Positions 34,404-44,103 of a stretch of DNA of 64,000 nt are shown in pieces; position 1 is the first letter of the stretch; the number at the start of each line of letters is the position of its first letter. A program made the position numbers and the translations under genes. The stretch is from assembly GCF_002115785.1 (NCBI RefSeq), contig NZ_JFJY01000001.1, positions 682,001 through 746,000 of the forward strand, read 5' to 3'. Below the pieces are notes generated by a model. The model ran no database searches. It saw only the letters and a list, made by a program, of their open reading frames with translations, and was not told where the DNA came from. This stretch comes from Thalassospira sp. MCCC 1A03138. Lineage in GTDB: Bacteria > Pseudomonadota > Alphaproteobacteria > Rhodospirillales > Thalassospiraceae.

Positions 34404-34469
34404 CTAAAAGCTGCCCCACACAGCGCCACGCTGGCTGGAACGGACCACTGCCTCGACAAACTTCATGCC
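34404..34469 (-). pseudogene. Remnant of the 3' end of a Gfo/Idh/MocA oxidoreductase gene
   Basis: Read leftwards this encodes GMKFVEAVVRSSQRGAVWGSF and a stop. The intact oxidoreductase at 36274-37437 ends GMKFVEAVVRSAKSGAVWTKI. At DNA level 34438-34469 matches 36308-36339 in 31 of 32 bases. Homology stops abruptly before the GM. The two copies are direct repeats that bracket the lipoprotein gene. It is either a truncated duplicate or the displaced original 3' end. Confidence 0.75.
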
Positions 34470-34551
34470 GCTGCGTTTGCCTTTGCCTCTTTCCCAATTC
34501 ACGCTTCTATGCACAAATATTGATATGTTCGATCTGCGTTGGGGGGGATCT

Positions 34552-36147
34552 ATGCAGAAAGCTGTTTTCAAAGCACGCCGTCTGTCACATGCAGGCACCC
34601 TGCTTGTCGCACTCATTGCCCTTGTCGGCTGCCAGACGACCGACATCACCACCGCGACCAGCGACTTTTTCAGTACGCTCACCAATGCAAGCGAAACTTC
34701 AGGCACCACGCCTGCAACAAAGCAGGCGGCCTCTGCTGAAGCAAATACCGCGTCTGCAACGCCTGAAAGCACGATAAAAAAGTCGCCATACAAATGGGGA
34801 TTACTGACCCTCCTCGTTGGCGGGGGTGGACCAAGTGGGGACGATTGGTATCTTTTTGTCTATCCCACCGCCAACACCCAAAATTTTGTTGGCGTCAACG
34901 GGCCAATGCTGACCATCGCCAATACGCATAGCGTTCAACTATGGCCGGGCGATTATCGTGTCATCGTCCGACATAATACGGTCAATAAATTCGACAGGGT
35001 CGTTACGATTTCAGCCGGAGAAACGCTGCGCCTGACCGGGGAATACGGCTATTTCTCCAACTCCGTAAAGTCCGAACGCTTTCCGTTTTACAACGAATTC
35101 CAGCTCCAGTTGGCCACTGTACTCAACAGGACCGAAGAGATATTTCTGCCTGTCGTCGTTGCCCGGAATGGGAGCTGGAAGTTCGAGTTTTTCGGCCCGC
35201 AACTCAATGGTGAGGTCAACGGCCCCGGACCCGTTCGGATATCGAAGGATGGCAATGAAGAAGCCCGCATCATCGAGGCTGAAGTTACCCCCGAAAGCAT
35301 CACGGGCACGTTCGAACTGTCCGATGGCGGCAGGTTTGACGGACGCTTTGACCAGTCAGAATTCAGGCTGGACCCCAGCCCTATTGTAAAATGGAAGAAT
35401 GGGGAAACCTTCGAAGGCACATTTGATGTTGTTGTGCCCAAATCAGGAAAACTTACCCGCCGAAGCGGCTCGGTCTGGGAAGGCGAGATCGCCAGGGGCA
35501 ACCCGACAGGAAAAGGTCGCATGACCGCCCCCGATGGTCGCTGGGTTGAATACGACAATTATGAAATGAAAGAAAATTTCATCGGATTGCGCCCGTGTGG
35601 TTCGGTCTCGCAGCCTGATGGAACCTGTCCGTATTACAAGGGCAAGGAACTGGCATCAGAAGCCGAACTCAACGCAAAGATTGCCGAAGACGAACGCCTT
35701 GCCGACATTGAACGCCAGAAACGCGAAGAACAGCGCAAGGCTGAAATGGCCGCCGCCGCTGCGGCAGCAGAAGCACAACGCAAAGCCGCTGCTGAACAAG
35801 CCGCGCGCGAAGCCGCCATGCCCCAAAAGGCTGATGACTGCACCACCGCCACCGGCACCTTTAGCGCCGATGGCAACCTGACCACCTACACCATGAACGG
35901 ATCAGGCAGCGGCAGCGGGCATTTCCGGCAATTCACCTATGGCGGCGGGGCACAGTATCAGTTCGATATCGATTTTCAATTTGATACGACCCCGGACAGC
36001 ATCACCTTCCAATATGATCAGGGCATATATCGCGATGCATCAAGCGGTGCGGTTCTGCAACGCACCTCGATCCCCGGCGGCAGTGCACGATGCAGCTTCA
36101 ATGGCCGAATTCTGACCATTGATGGCAAGGAATTTGTGCAGAACTGA
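34552..36147 (+). CDS. MORN-containing lipoprotein with coiled-coil segment, unknown function
   Basis: 531 residues from the ATG at 34552, chosen because it gives a clean lipoprotein signal (MQKAVFKARRLSHAG then LLVALIALVGC, lipobox LVGC at about 24-27) with a G-rich ribosome site. Residues about 75-190 look like a carbohydrate-binding or PEGA-like beta domain (SVQLWPGDYRVIVRH). About 225-350 contain MORN-style repeats (GGRFDGRFDQSEF, GETFEGTFD, GSVWEGEIARGNPTGKGRM). About 365-425 are a highly charged, alanine-rich coiled coil. The C-terminal 100 residues form a separate beta-rich domain with two cysteines. Codon use is somewhat less GC-rich than in the neighbours. It is bracketed by near-identical 32-bp repeats. 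Confidence 0.75.
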   Translation: MQKAVFKARRLSHAGTLLVALIALVGCQTTDITTATSDFFSTLTNASETSGTTPATKQAASAEANTASATPESTIKKSPYKWGLLTLLVGGGGPSGDDWYLFVYPTANTQNFVGVNGPMLTIANTHSVQLWPGDYRVIVRHNTVNKFDRVVTISAGETLRLTGEYGYFSNSVKSERFPFYNEFQLQLATVLNRTEEIFLPVVVARNGSWKFEFFGPQLNGEVNGPGPVRISKDGNEEARIIEAEVTPESITGTFELSDGGRFDGRFDQSEFRLDPSPIVKWKNGETFEGTFDVVVPKSGKLTRRSGSVWEGEIARGNPTGKGRMTAPDGRWVEYDNYEMKENFIGLRPCGSVSQPDGTCPYYKGKELASEAELNAKIAEDERLADIERQKREEQRKAEMAAAAAAAEAQRKAAAEQAAREAAMPQKADDCTTATGTFSADGNLTTYTMNGSGSGSGHFRQFTYGGGAQYQFDIDFQFDTTPDSITFQYDQGIYRDASSGAVLQRTSIPGGSARCSFNGRILTIDGKEFVQN

Positions 36148-36273
36148 AAAATATGGGCCGCTACCATGCTGGCGGCGGCCCGATGGCCTGACACAGGATC
36201 AGACGGGAAGAACCCAAAAACGGGAACAGAATGTCTGGTTTATTTTCCCGGATAGTGCCCGGGCAATAACCGT

Positions 36274-37437
36274 TTAAATCTTGGTCCAGACCGCGCCGCT
36301 CTTTGCAGAACGGACCACTGCCTCGACAAATTTCATGCCTTTGACGCCTTCATTAATCCCCGGGATCAGCATCGATGCAGGATCGGCCTTGCCATTGGTG
36401 ATCCGCGCGATCAGCTGATCGGCGAAATCGGTGTAAAGATTGGCAAAACCTTCAAGATACCCTTCCGGGTGGCCCGGCGGCACACGCACGCCGCGCAATC
36501 CGGCCGATCCGATCCCCGCCCCGCCGCGTGTCATCAGTTCCGGGCGACCATCAAGCGGGCGGAAATGCAGATGGTTGGGATGTTCCTGCGCCCATTCAAT
36601 GCCGCCCTTGTCCCCATACACCCGAAGCCGCAACCCGTTTTCATGGCCAATCGCCACCTGGCTTGCCCAAAGCATCCCGCGCGCACCATTGTCGTAACGC
36701 AACAGGATCTGGACATTATCGTCAAGCTTGCGGCCCGGCACGATGGCGTCGATATCCGCGCACAATTCCGAAATCTCAAGCCCGGTGACAAAATCGGCAA
36801 GGTTATGGGCGTGCGTTCCGATATCGCCCAAGGCCCCGCCCATCCCGGCCTTGGCCGGATCGGCACGCCAATGGGCCTGCTTGTTGTCGGTATCCTCGAC
36901 ACGCGTTGCCATCCAGCCCTGCGGATATTCAACCTGCACCAGACGGATATCGCCAAGCTTGCCATCACGCACCATCTGGCGGGCTTCGCGCACCATCGGA
37001 TAGGCGGTGTAATTATGCGTCAATGCAAACAGCAGCCCGGTTTCGCGCACCTTCGCCGCCAGCAATTCGGCTTCTTCAACATTCAGGCAAAGCGGCTTGT
37101 CACAAATCACATGAATACCGGCATCCAGCATCGCCATGGCGGCCGGGAAATGCAGGTGGTTTGGCGTGACAATCGCACAGGCATCAATGCCATCCGCACG
37201 CGCGGCTTCCTGTTTGGCCATGTCGGCAAAACTGTCATAGGACCGGTCGGGTGCAATAAACAGTTCCGCCGCCGACGCGCGCGCAATATCGGGTTTGGAC
37301 GACAACGCCCCGGCAACCAGTTCATACCGGTCATCCAGACGGGCTGCAATGCGATGCACCGCGCCGATAAACGCCCCCTGCCCGCCGCCAACCATGCCAA
37401 GGCGGATGCGCCGCGCCGGATTTTTCGTCTCAGTCAT
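36274..37437 (-). CDS. Gfo/Idh/MocA-family oxidoreductase
   Basis: 387 residues. The Rossmann start IRLGMVGGGQGAFIGAVHRIA, then DACAIVTPNHLHFPAAMAMLDAGIHVICDKPL with the EKP-type catalytic lysine, and GGALGDIGTHAHNLADFVTG with the catalytic aspartate/histidine are typical. It probably oxidises a sugar or polyol with NAD. It sits 36 bases downstream of a TIM-barrel epimerase and belongs to the LacI-controlled sugar cassette. Anhydrosugar, inositol or keto-sugar dehydrogenases are candidates; the substrate cannot be chosen. The 3' end is duplicated at 34404-34469. Confidence 0.9.
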   Translation of the reverse strand: MTETKNPARRIRLGMVGGGQGAFIGAVHRIAARLDDRYELVAGALSSKPDIARASAAELFIAPDRSYDSFADMAKQEAARADGIDACAIVTPNHLHFPAAMAMLDAGIHVICDKPLCLNVEEAELLAAKVRETGLLFALTHNYTAYPMVREARQMVRDGKLGDIRLVQVEYPQGWMATRVEDTDNKQAHWRADPAKAGMGGALGDIGTHAHNLADFVTGLEISELCADIDAIVPGRKLDDNVQILLRYDNGARGMLWASQVAIGHENGLRLRVYGDKGGIEWAQEHPNHLHFRPLDGRPELMTRGGAGIGSAGLRGVRVPPGHPEGYLEGFANLYTDFADQLIARITNGKADPASMLIPGINEGVKGMKFVEAVVRSAKSGAVWTKI

Positions 37438-37473
37438 GTCAATCTCCGTCCTGAATGGTTTTCTGCCGCTAGC

Positions 37474-38529
37474 TTAATCAAGCCCCAGCAGACGCCGATT
37501 GGTGGCCTCGTCCGTGCCGCCATCAGCGAAATCGTCAAATGCCTTTTCGGTCACGCGGATAATGTGGTTGCGAATGAAATCGGCCCCTTCACGCGCGCCG
37601 TCTTCGGGATGTTTAAGCGCGCATTCCCATTCCAGCACGGCCCAGCCATCAAAATCAATCGCCGCAAGCTTCGAAAAGATCGCGCCAAAATCAACCTGCC
37701 CATCGCCAAGCGACCGGAACCGCCCCGCACGCCCGACCCAGCTTTGATAACCGGAATAAACGCCCTGTCGCCCGGTCGGATTAAATTCGGCATCCTTGAC
37801 GTGGAACATCTTGATCCGGTCGGCATAGATATCGATGAAATCAAGGTAATCCAACTGCTGCAAAACAAAGTGGCTCGGATCATAAAGGATGTTGCACCGT
37901 GCGTGGTTTTTGACGCGTTCAAGGAACATCTCGAACGTCACGCCATCAAACAGGTCTTCACCCGGATGGATTTCATAACAGACATTGACGCCATTTTCCT
38001 CGGCCACATCAAGGATCGGCAACCAGCGTTTCGCCAACTCATCAAACGCGGTTTCAATCAACCCGGCCGGGCGTTGCGGCCACGGATAGACATAGGGCCA
38101 TGCAAGGGCACCGGAAAATGTCGCATGATCGCCAATGCCCAGATGGCGCGATGCCCGGATCGCGGCCTTCACCTGATTGACCGCCCATTCCTGGCGCGCC
38201 TTGGGGTTGCCGCGCACTTCGGGGGCGGCAAAGCCATCAAACATCTCGTCATAGGCCGGATGAACCGCCACAAGCTGCCCCTGCAGATGGGTCGAAAGTT
38301 CGGTAATCTCGACACCATGCTCGGCCAGAATGCCCTTGGCCTCGTCACAGTAATCCTTGCTTTGGGCAGCCTTTTCGACATCGAACAGGCGCTTGTCCCA
38401 GCTTGGGATCTGCACCCCCTTATAGCCAAGCGACGCCGCCCAGCGTCCGATATTGGAAAGGCTGTCAAACGGGGCCTCGTCCCCGGCAAACTGGGCAAGG
38501 AAAATCGCCGGTCCCTTAAGCGTTTTCAT
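37474..38529 (-). CDS. Sugar phosphate isomerase/epimerase-type TIM-barrel protein
   Basis: 351 residues of the AP endonuclease family 2/xylose isomerase-like TIM barrel. Metal-ligand segments are VCYEIHPGEDLFDG (glutamate), NILYDPSHFVLQQLD (aspartate and histidine), IKMFHVKDAEF (histidine) and WAVLEWECAL (glutamate). The N-terminus LKGPAIFLAQFAGDEAPFDSL is shared by a group found beside Gfo/Idh/MocA oxidoreductases in sugar operons. It probably isomerises or epimerises the oxidised sugar made by the neighbour. GAGG precedes the ATG. Confidence 0.88.
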   Translation of the reverse strand: MKTLKGPAIFLAQFAGDEAPFDSLSNIGRWAASLGYKGVQIPSWDKRLFDVEKAAQSKDYCDEAKGILAEHGVEITELSTHLQGQLVAVHPAYDEMFDGFAAPEVRGNPKARQEWAVNQVKAAIRASRHLGIGDHATFSGALAWPYVYPWPQRPAGLIETAFDELAKRWLPILDVAEENGVNVCYEIHPGEDLFDGVTFEMFLERVKNHARCNILYDPSHFVLQQLDYLDFIDIYADRIKMFHVKDAEFNPTGRQGVYSGYQSWVGRAGRFRSLGDGQVDFGAIFSKLAAIDFDGWAVLEWECALKHPEDGAREGADFIRNHIIRVTEKAFDDFADGGTDEATNRRLLGLD

Positions 38530-38596
38530 ACTGACCTCGTGTGTTTTCTTCCGGGTGGCCCGGATGTCATCTGGTGACGAAAGTGATGTAAAATTC

Positions 38597-38632
38597 GAAC
38601 CCCGCCCGACCTGTCGTGACAGGGCGGGGTTC
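38597..38632 (-). terminator. Strong hairpin between the sugar-binding protein and epimerase genes
   Basis: GAACCCCGCCC (38597-38607) pairs perfectly with GGGCGGGGTTC (38622-38632), with a nested CTGTCGTGACAG. Read leftwards it is followed by GAATTTTAC. It probably attenuates transcription between the highly needed binding protein and the downstream enzymes. Confidence 0.65.
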
Positions 38633-38672
38633 CTTCTGCTTGCTCGCGTTTATGCGCTCATGCCATTACGGA

Positions 38673-39641
38673 TCAGAACGGGCTGTCCGGGAAATAGAAG
38701 TTCTCGGCATTTTCCTGGGTCACGACGGTCGCCCCCAGAATGTAACGGCCTTCGACCGCCGCATTGGAAACGAACTTCATCGCGGTGATGTCCATCGCGG
38801 TTGCGATCATCGATGGCGGATACAGAACGTCAATCGGGGTCAGTTCATCACCATCCATCACGCGTTTGATGATGTCCTTCATGCCAGCCCCGCCAACGAT
38901 GAACATTTCATCAGTCCGGTCGGCCTGCTTGATGGCTTCGATCACGCCAAGCGCGATATCATCATCCTGTGCCCAGACGGCATCGATTTCCGGGAAGCGC
39001 GACAGGAAGTCCTGCATGACTTCATACCCGTCATCGCGGTTCCAGTTGGCGTGCTTCATATCAAGGACCTCGATATCCGATCCTTCGATTTCGGTCATGA
39101 AACCTTCGACGCGTTCCTCGTCAACCACGGTTGGAATACCGCGCAGGATAACGATCTTGCCTTTGCCATCCAGACGATCCTTGATGTATTCGCCCGATAC
39201 ACGGCCGAGTTCCGGGTTGTTACCCGCAACATAAACATCCTCGATCCCCGGCAGGGAAAGACCACGGTCAACCACGGTAACAAACTTGCCCGCTTCCTTG
39301 ACCTGCTGGACCGGCACGGTCAGCGGATCGGATTCAAACGGCAGAACCACCAGCGCATCGATATTCTGAACCGATACCAGATCTTCAAGATCGTTGGCCT
39401 GTTCACCCGCACCATTGGCGGTAACAACGATGATATCAAGGTTCGGATAGGTCGCTTCAAGGCGCTTTTCGGCCTGTTCCGCGTGATAGTTCAGACCACC
39501 GGCCCAGCCATGGGTCGCCGCCGGAATTGAAACCCCGATCTTTACCTTTTCCTGTGCCAGTGCCGTGGTCGATGCCAAGGTCGATGCAAGACCAAGACCC
39601 ACAACGCAGGCCGCCCCAAGAAACTTTGTAATCGTTTTCAT
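38673..39641 (-). CDS. Sugar ABC transporter periplasmic binding protein (RbsB-like)
   Basis: 322 residues with a Sec signal ending TALAQ. The mature start KVKIGVSIPAATHGWAGGLNYHAEQ, ALVVLPFESDPLTVPVQQVKEAGKFVTVVDRGL and AVWAQDDDIALGVIEAIKQA are the standard periplasmic binding protein type I pattern for pentoses, hexoses and polyols. GGAGGAAG precedes the start. It is third in the leftward operon after the ATPase and permease. Ligand unknown. Confidence 0.92.
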   Translation of the reverse strand: MKTITKFLGAACVVGLGLASTLASTTALAQEKVKIGVSIPAATHGWAGGLNYHAEQAEKRLEATYPNLDIIVVTANGAGEQANDLEDLVSVQNIDALVVLPFESDPLTVPVQQVKEAGKFVTVVDRGLSLPGIEDVYVAGNNPELGRVSGEYIKDRLDGKGKIVILRGIPTVVDEERVEGFMTEIEGSDIEVLDMKHANWNRDDGYEVMQDFLSRFPEIDAVWAQDDDIALGVIEAIKQADRTDEMFIVGGAGMKDIIKRVMDGDELTPIDVLYPPSMIATAMDITAMKFVSNAAVEGRYILGATVVTQENAENFYFPDSPF

Positions 39642-39705
39642 TCAAGCTTCCTCCTGATCAAAAAATGATTCTGTACGTCATCTTGAACCGGACGTTGATC
39701 GCCGG

Positions 39706-40719
39706 TTATTTGCTTTTCTTGCGTCGCCAGTCCCCGCGTTGCAGGAACACGGCAACGATAATGATCAAGCCCTGAACAGCCCCGTTCAGGTAATTGCTGA
39801 TCGCGTCAGTAAGGTTAAGGATATTGCCAATCGTGGTCAGCATGATCGCACCAACCACCGTGCCCCAGATGCGGCCATAACCACCCTTAAGCATCGTGCC
39901 GCCGATGATCACGGCCGCAATCGCTTCAAGTTCCCAAAGAACACCGGTCGAACTGGATGCCGAACCAAGGCGCGGCACATAAATGATGGTCGCAATCGAC
40001 ACGCAAAGCCCCTGAATGACATAGGTCATCGTCTTGACCCGGTCGACATGGATCGCGGAATAACGCGCAACCTGCTCGTTCGAGCCGATGGCAAAACATT
40101 TGCGCCCGAACGGCGTCATGTTCAGCAACACATAACCCGCAATCGCCACTGCAAGGAACACCAGAACCGGCACCGGAATGCCCAGCAATTCGCCGTAATA
40201 AACCGGGCGATAGGTCCCGCGCACCTCGAAATCAAGCGACAGCGTGCCGCCATCGGCCATATAGGTCACAAGCGATCTGTAAATCCCCATCGTGCCAAGC
40301 GTCACGATAAAGGCCTCGATCTTGCCCTTGGTACTGACCAGCCCGTTGACCGCCCCGGCCCCGATGCCAAGGATGATGCTTACCACAATGCCGATCAGAA
40401 CGGTTTCAAGCCCCGGTCCGAGTGTCTCGACCAGCGTATTCATCACGACAATCATCGCACCGGATATGAACGCCGCCATCGAACCGACCGAAAGATCAAT
40501 CCCGCCCGCCGTGATCACAAAGGTCGCACCGACCGCGATAATGCCGATGAAGGCCGCACGGGTGAAAATATTCGAAAGGTTGCCGCCACTCAGGAAGGCG
40601 TCATTGATCGCCGTTCCCAGAACAAACAGCACCACAAGGGCCAAAAACGGGCCAAGTGCCTTGAAATCGATGGAAAAACGGGACGAGGCACTGGCCGCGC
40701 GGCGCTCAAGGCTACTCAT
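39706..40719 (-). CDS. Sugar ABC transporter permease (RbsC-like)
   Basis: 337 residues from the ATG at 40719. This start overlaps the ATPase stop by eight bases and is preferred to a longer start inside that gene. About eight to ten hydrophobic segments are seen, with the signatures [61 protein letters not shown] and [26 protein letters not shown]. It forms the homodimeric channel for the RbsB-like binding protein encoded next. Confidence 0.92.
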   Translation of the reverse strand: MSSLERRAASASSRFSIDFKALGPFLALVVLFVLGTAINDAFLSGGNLSNIFTRAAFIGIIAVGATFVITAGGIDLSVGSMAAFISGAMIVVMNTLVETLGPGLETVLIGIVVSIILGIGAGAVNGLVSTKGKIEAFIVTLGTMGIYRSLVTYMADGGTLSLDFEVRGTYRPVYYGELLGIPVPVLVFLAVAIAGYVLLNMTPFGRKCFAIGSNEQVARYSAIHVDRVKTMTYVIQGLCVSIATIIYVPRLGSASSSTGVLWELEAIAAVIIGGTMLKGGYGRIWGTVVGAIMLTTIGNILNLTDAISNYLNGAVQGLIIIVAVFLQRGDWRRKKSK

Positions 40720-42265
40720 GAACAGACACTCCCTCCTGGCCTGATATTCCTGTCGCGTGCCGCATGATTTCATGTTCGTTGCGGTCGTTTCCTTCAAGAA
40801 TGCCGGTAATGCGTCCCGCCGCCATGACCGCAATGCGGTCCGACAGGCCAAGCATTTCGGGCATTTCCGACGACAGGAGAATGACGGATTTTCCGCGATC
40901 GGTCAGATCGCCGATAAAATGGTAAATCTGGCTTTTGGTGCCGATATCGATGCCGCGTGTCGGCTCGTCGATAATCACGATATCCGGATCGGTTTCCATG
41001 ACCTTCGCCAGCAACAGCTTTTGCTGATTGCCACCGGAAAAATCACCAACCTTTGCCTTGCGGTCGGCCGCCCGGATATCAAACGCCTCAATCGCCTTTT
41101 CAAGGGCGGCTTCTTCCGCCTTGCGATCAACGATCACACGCCCGAATTTTTCCAGCGCCAGCAAGGTCAGGTTGGGCCGCATATCCATATTCAGCAGCAA
41201 CCCGCTGCCTTTGCGATCCTTGGTCAGATAGGCAATGCCGCTGTTTTTGGCATCCTGCAAACTGGCGATGCGAACCGGCGCGCCATTACGCTCTATCGTG
41301 CCCGATGACCGCTCGCGAAGGCCGATAATCGCCTCCATCAGGGCGGTCCGCCCCGCGCCGACAATCCCGGCGAAACCAAGCACCTCGCCCTTATGCAGGT
41401 TGAAACTCGCATCGCGCACCTGTCCGGGCACCGAAAGATCACGCACCGACAAAACAATCGGCGCGCTGGTATCCGATACCCGATGCGGGAACATCTGTTT
41501 GATATCGCGCCCGACCATCAGACGCGCCATGTCATCCTTGCTCAGGTCAACAACCGGCTCGGTCACGATATGGCGGCCATCGCGCAGCACGGTAACGCGG
41601 TCGGCAATGGCTTTGATTTCATCAAGCTTGTGGGAAATATAAAGGATCGCGACACCCTGTTCGCGCAGACGCCGGATCTGATCAAACAGGATCTCGACCT
41701 CGCGCCCGGTCAGAACCGCGGTCGGTTCGTCAAGGATCAGGATATCGGCCTTTTTGCTCAGCGCCTTGGCAATTTCGACCATCTGGCGATCAGAAACCGA
41801 AAGATCACGAATACGGGTACGCGGATCGACATCGCATTGCAGCTGTTCCAGAAGCCGCTGGGCTTCCGCCCGCATCGCGGTTTTGTCAAGGAACCAGCCC
41901 CGTTTGATTTCGCGACCCAGGAAAATGTTTTCTTCAACGGTAAGCTGCTCGGCAAGGTTAAGCTCCTGATGGATCAGGATCACCCCATGCCCCTCGCCCG
42001 CCTCGCTATCGGCAAAGCTGACCTCCGCCCCGTCAAGGACAAGCCCGCCCTCGGTCGGTTCGTGATAGCCCGACAGGATTTTGACCAGTGTCGATTTGCC
42101 CGCACCGTTTTCGCCCAAAAGCGCGTGCACCTCGCCTGCATGCAGATCGATGGAAACATCGAAAAGCACCTGTGCCGGGCCAAATGATTTGCAAATCTTC
42201 CGGCCGGAAAGACGTACTTCGCCCCCGATACCGGGATTAACGGCATGAACAGCCGCATCCGTCAT
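40712..42265 (-). CDS. Sugar ABC transporter ATP-binding protein with two NBDs (RbsA-like)
   Basis: 517 residues with two ATPase halves. NBD1 has Walker [10 protein letters not shown], signature [15 protein letters not shown] and Walker [12 protein letters not shown]2 has a degenerate P-loop [14 protein letters not shown], signature [14 protein letters not shown] and [13 protein letters not shown], as usual for RbsA/MglA. GGGAGG precedes the start. It is the first gene of the leftward operon, divergent from a LacI regulator with two operator-like sites between. Confidence 0.94.
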   Translation of the reverse strand: MTDAAVHAVNPGIGGEVRLSGRKICKSFGPAQVLFDVSIDLHAGEVHALLGENGAGKSTLVKILSGYHEPTEGGLVLDGAEVSFADSEAGEGHGVILIHQELNLAEQLTVEENIFLGREIKRGWFLDKTAMRAEAQRLLEQLQCDVDPRTRIRDLSVSDRQMVEIAKALSKKADILILDEPTAVLTGREVEILFDQIRRLREQGVAILYISHKLDEIKAIADRVTVLRDGRHIVTEPVVDLSKDDMARLMVGRDIKQMFPHRVSDTSAPIVLSVRDLSVPGQVRDASFNLHKGEVLGFAGIVGAGRTALMEAIIGLRERSSGTIERNGAPVRIASLQDAKNSGIAYLTKDRKGSGLLLNMDMRPNLTLLALEKFGRVIVDRKAEEAALEKAIEAFDIRAADRKAKVGDFSGGNQQKLLLAKVMETDPDIVIIDEPTRGIDIGTKSQIYHFIGDLTDRGKSVILLSSEMPEMLGLSDRIAVMAAGRITGILEGNDRNEHEIMRHATGISGQEGVSVHE

Positions 42266-42319
42266 TTATGTAGCCTCCCTAGCGTCGCATTGATGCGATC
42301 AACTTTTGATTGCCTCTTG

Positions 42320-42354
42320 TGTAAACGTTTTCATTATCTATGTAAACCTTTACA
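42320..42354. promoter_or_regulatory. Two LacI-type operators in tandem
   Basis: TGTAAACGTTTTCA (42320-42333) and TGTAAACCTTTACA (42341-42354) each match a TGTAAAC/GTTTACA palindrome with one deviation. Their centres are 21 bases apart, two helical turns, in the gap between the divergent ABC operon and lacI-type gene. Confidence 0.7.
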
Positions 42355-42450
42355 TTTGCCGTGTTGTGATGAAAATCACGTCGGAAATCCGGCCTTAGCA
42401 CGGGCATCAATGCCGCTGGACAGCCTATCAGCGGCAGAGTAGGAAGAAGA

Positions 42451-43482
42451 ATGATCGAAAAAATCGCGACGATTGAAGATGTTGCCGAACATGCCGGGGT
42501 ATCCATTGCCACCGTCAGCCGTGCGCTGCATAAACCCCATGTGGTTTCCGAAAGCACGCGCGAAAAAGTGCAAACCGCCATCGCCGCGACCGGTTATACC
42601 GCCAATGTCATGGCCCGAAACCTCCGCCTGAACCGGTCGGGCATGATCCTTTTGCTGGTACCCGATATCGGAAACCCTTTCTTTTCGGAAATTCTATCGG
42701 GAATCGAACAGGGCGCCAGCAAGGCCGGCTATAACGTCCTGATCGGCGATACCCAGAACGAACCCGAACGCGAAGCCACCTATGCCGCCTACCTGCGCAG
42801 CAATCAGGCCGATGCCATGATCCTGCTGAACGGCCGCCTTCCGGCACCGCTTGCCAATACGCCGCGCGGCATCATTCCGCCCGTCGTCATTGCCTGCGAA
42901 CGCATTCCGGGCTGCAACCTGCCGACCGTGATCATCGACAATGAAAAGGCCGCCCATAGCGCGACAAAACATCTGCTCGACCTCGGTCACAGCCGCATCG
43001 CCCATATCGCCGGCCCCGCCAGCAACATCCTGACGACCGACCGGGTTGCTGGCTATCGCCGCGCACTTTCCAGCAGCGGCATCGAAGCAAACCCGTCCCT
43101 GATCTATAGCGGCGATTTTTCAATTGAATCGGGTATTTCGGCGGCCCGTGCCCTGCTTAAAGACAGCAAAAACCGCCCGACGGCGTTCTTCTGTTCGTCG
43201 GACGGCATGGCAATCGGCGTCATTGTCGCGGCCAAGGAACTCGGCCTTCGCGTGCCCCACGATGTTTCGGTGGTCGGTTTCGATGATATCCATCTGGCCG
43301 CCAATTACGACCCGCCGCTCACAACCGTGCGTCAACCGCGCCGACGTCTGGGTGAACAGGCGATTTCGCTGCTCCTCGCACGGCTCGACAAAACCGGTAC
43401 TATCCCGGAACCGGCGGAAAATCCGGTCATTGTCCCGACCGAACTGATCATCCGCCAAAGCACCGGCCCCTGCCCAAATTAA
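42451..43482 (+). CDS. LacI-family transcriptional regulator of the sugar cassette
   Basis: 343 residues. The helix-turn-helix with hinge reads ATIEDVAEHAGVSIATVSRALHKPHVVSESTREKV ... GYTANVMARNL. The effector domain is a periplasmic-binding-protein-like fold: ILLLVPDIGNPFFSEILSGIEQGA and PTAFFCSSDGMAIGVIVAAKELGLRVPHDVSVVGFDDIHLA. It probably represses the divergent ABC/epimerase/oxidoreductase operon through the sites at 42320-42354, released by the transported sugar or an early product. Confidence 0.93.
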   Translation: MIEKIATIEDVAEHAGVSIATVSRALHKPHVVSESTREKVQTAIAATGYTANVMARNLRLNRSGMILLLVPDIGNPFFSEILSGIEQGASKAGYNVLIGDTQNEPEREATYAAYLRSNQADAMILLNGRLPAPLANTPRGIIPPVVIACERIPGCNLPTVIIDNEKAAHSATKHLLDLGHSRIAHIAGPASNILTTDRVAGYRRALSSSGIEANPSLIYSGDFSIESGISAARALLKDSKNRPTAFFCSSDGMAIGVIVAAKELGLRVPHDVSVVGFDDIHLAANYDPPLTTVRQPRRRLGEQAISLLLARLDKTGTIPEPAENPVIVPTELIIRQSTGPCPN

Positions 43483-43489
43483 TCAGCGA

Positions 43490-43975
43490 TCAGCGATTGG
43501 CGATCTTCTGCCATTCCTCGTAAACGGCCCGCGCCCGATCTTCGTGATCGTTGCTGTATTTCGGCTGATCGGCGGCAAAGATTTCAAACCGGATGCCGTT
43601 CGGATCACGGATGAACAACCGCCGCGATTTCCCGTCATCCTCGTTATGGTAAACCACCTTGTGCTGGAACAAATGGTTCTGCCAGGCAATCACATCGCGC
43701 GGCGCATCGCAGCGCAACCCGATATGAAACACATCATCTGGCATATCGGGATCATCGGGATACGGCCCCGTATCGGCTGGCCAGTCAAAGAATGACAGCC
43801 GCGTTCCATCGGGCAGCGCAAAGGTAATCAGCAGAAAATCGCTTTTCCATGACGGACTGTAACCGCTTTCGGCATGAACCAGCCGGGCCTTCAGAACACG
43901 GGAATAAAAATCATCCGTCGCCGCAAGATCGCGGGTCGGAAAGGCCAAGTGATCGACACTGACGGGTGCAGGCAT
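43490..43975 (-). CDS. VOC-superfamily (glyoxalase/dioxygenase-like) protein
   Basis: 161 residues forming one vicinal-oxygen-chelate module pair. VDHLAFPTRDLAATDDFYSRVL supplies the first metal histidine, DDVFHIGLRCD a second, and FIRDPNGIRFEIFA the glutamate. The sequence resembles single-domain VOC proteins annotated as catechol dioxygenase-like or lactoylglutathione lyase-like, and the substrate is not known. It converges with the LacI-family gene, seven bases away. Confidence 0.82.
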   Translation of the reverse strand: MPAPVSVDHLAFPTRDLAATDDFYSRVLKARLVHAESGYSPSWKSDFLLITFALPDGTRLSFFDWPADTGPYPDDPDMPDDVFHIGLRCDAPRDVIAWQNHLFQHKVVYHNEDDGKSRRLFIRDPNGIRFEIFAADQPKYSNDHEDRARAVYEEWQKIANR

Positions 43976-44103
43976 GGACGCCTCCTCATTTGTCGCTTGG
44001 GTGATTTAAATCATTATAAAACTTAGTCATCGCATCCCGATGATCAAGGGCCGCACGGTCGGCAATTTGTCATTTTTTGATACCGTGATGGTCTCACACC
44101 CCG

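Noticed and set aside
36469-38577. 702-codon open frame on the plus strand
   Set aside because: Antisense to the Gfo/Idh/MocA oxidoreductase and the epimerase, both with clear motifs; same antisense composition.
39739-40767. 342-codon open frame on the plus strand
   Set aside because: Antisense to the RbsC-like permease; the composition is that of a reversed membrane gene.
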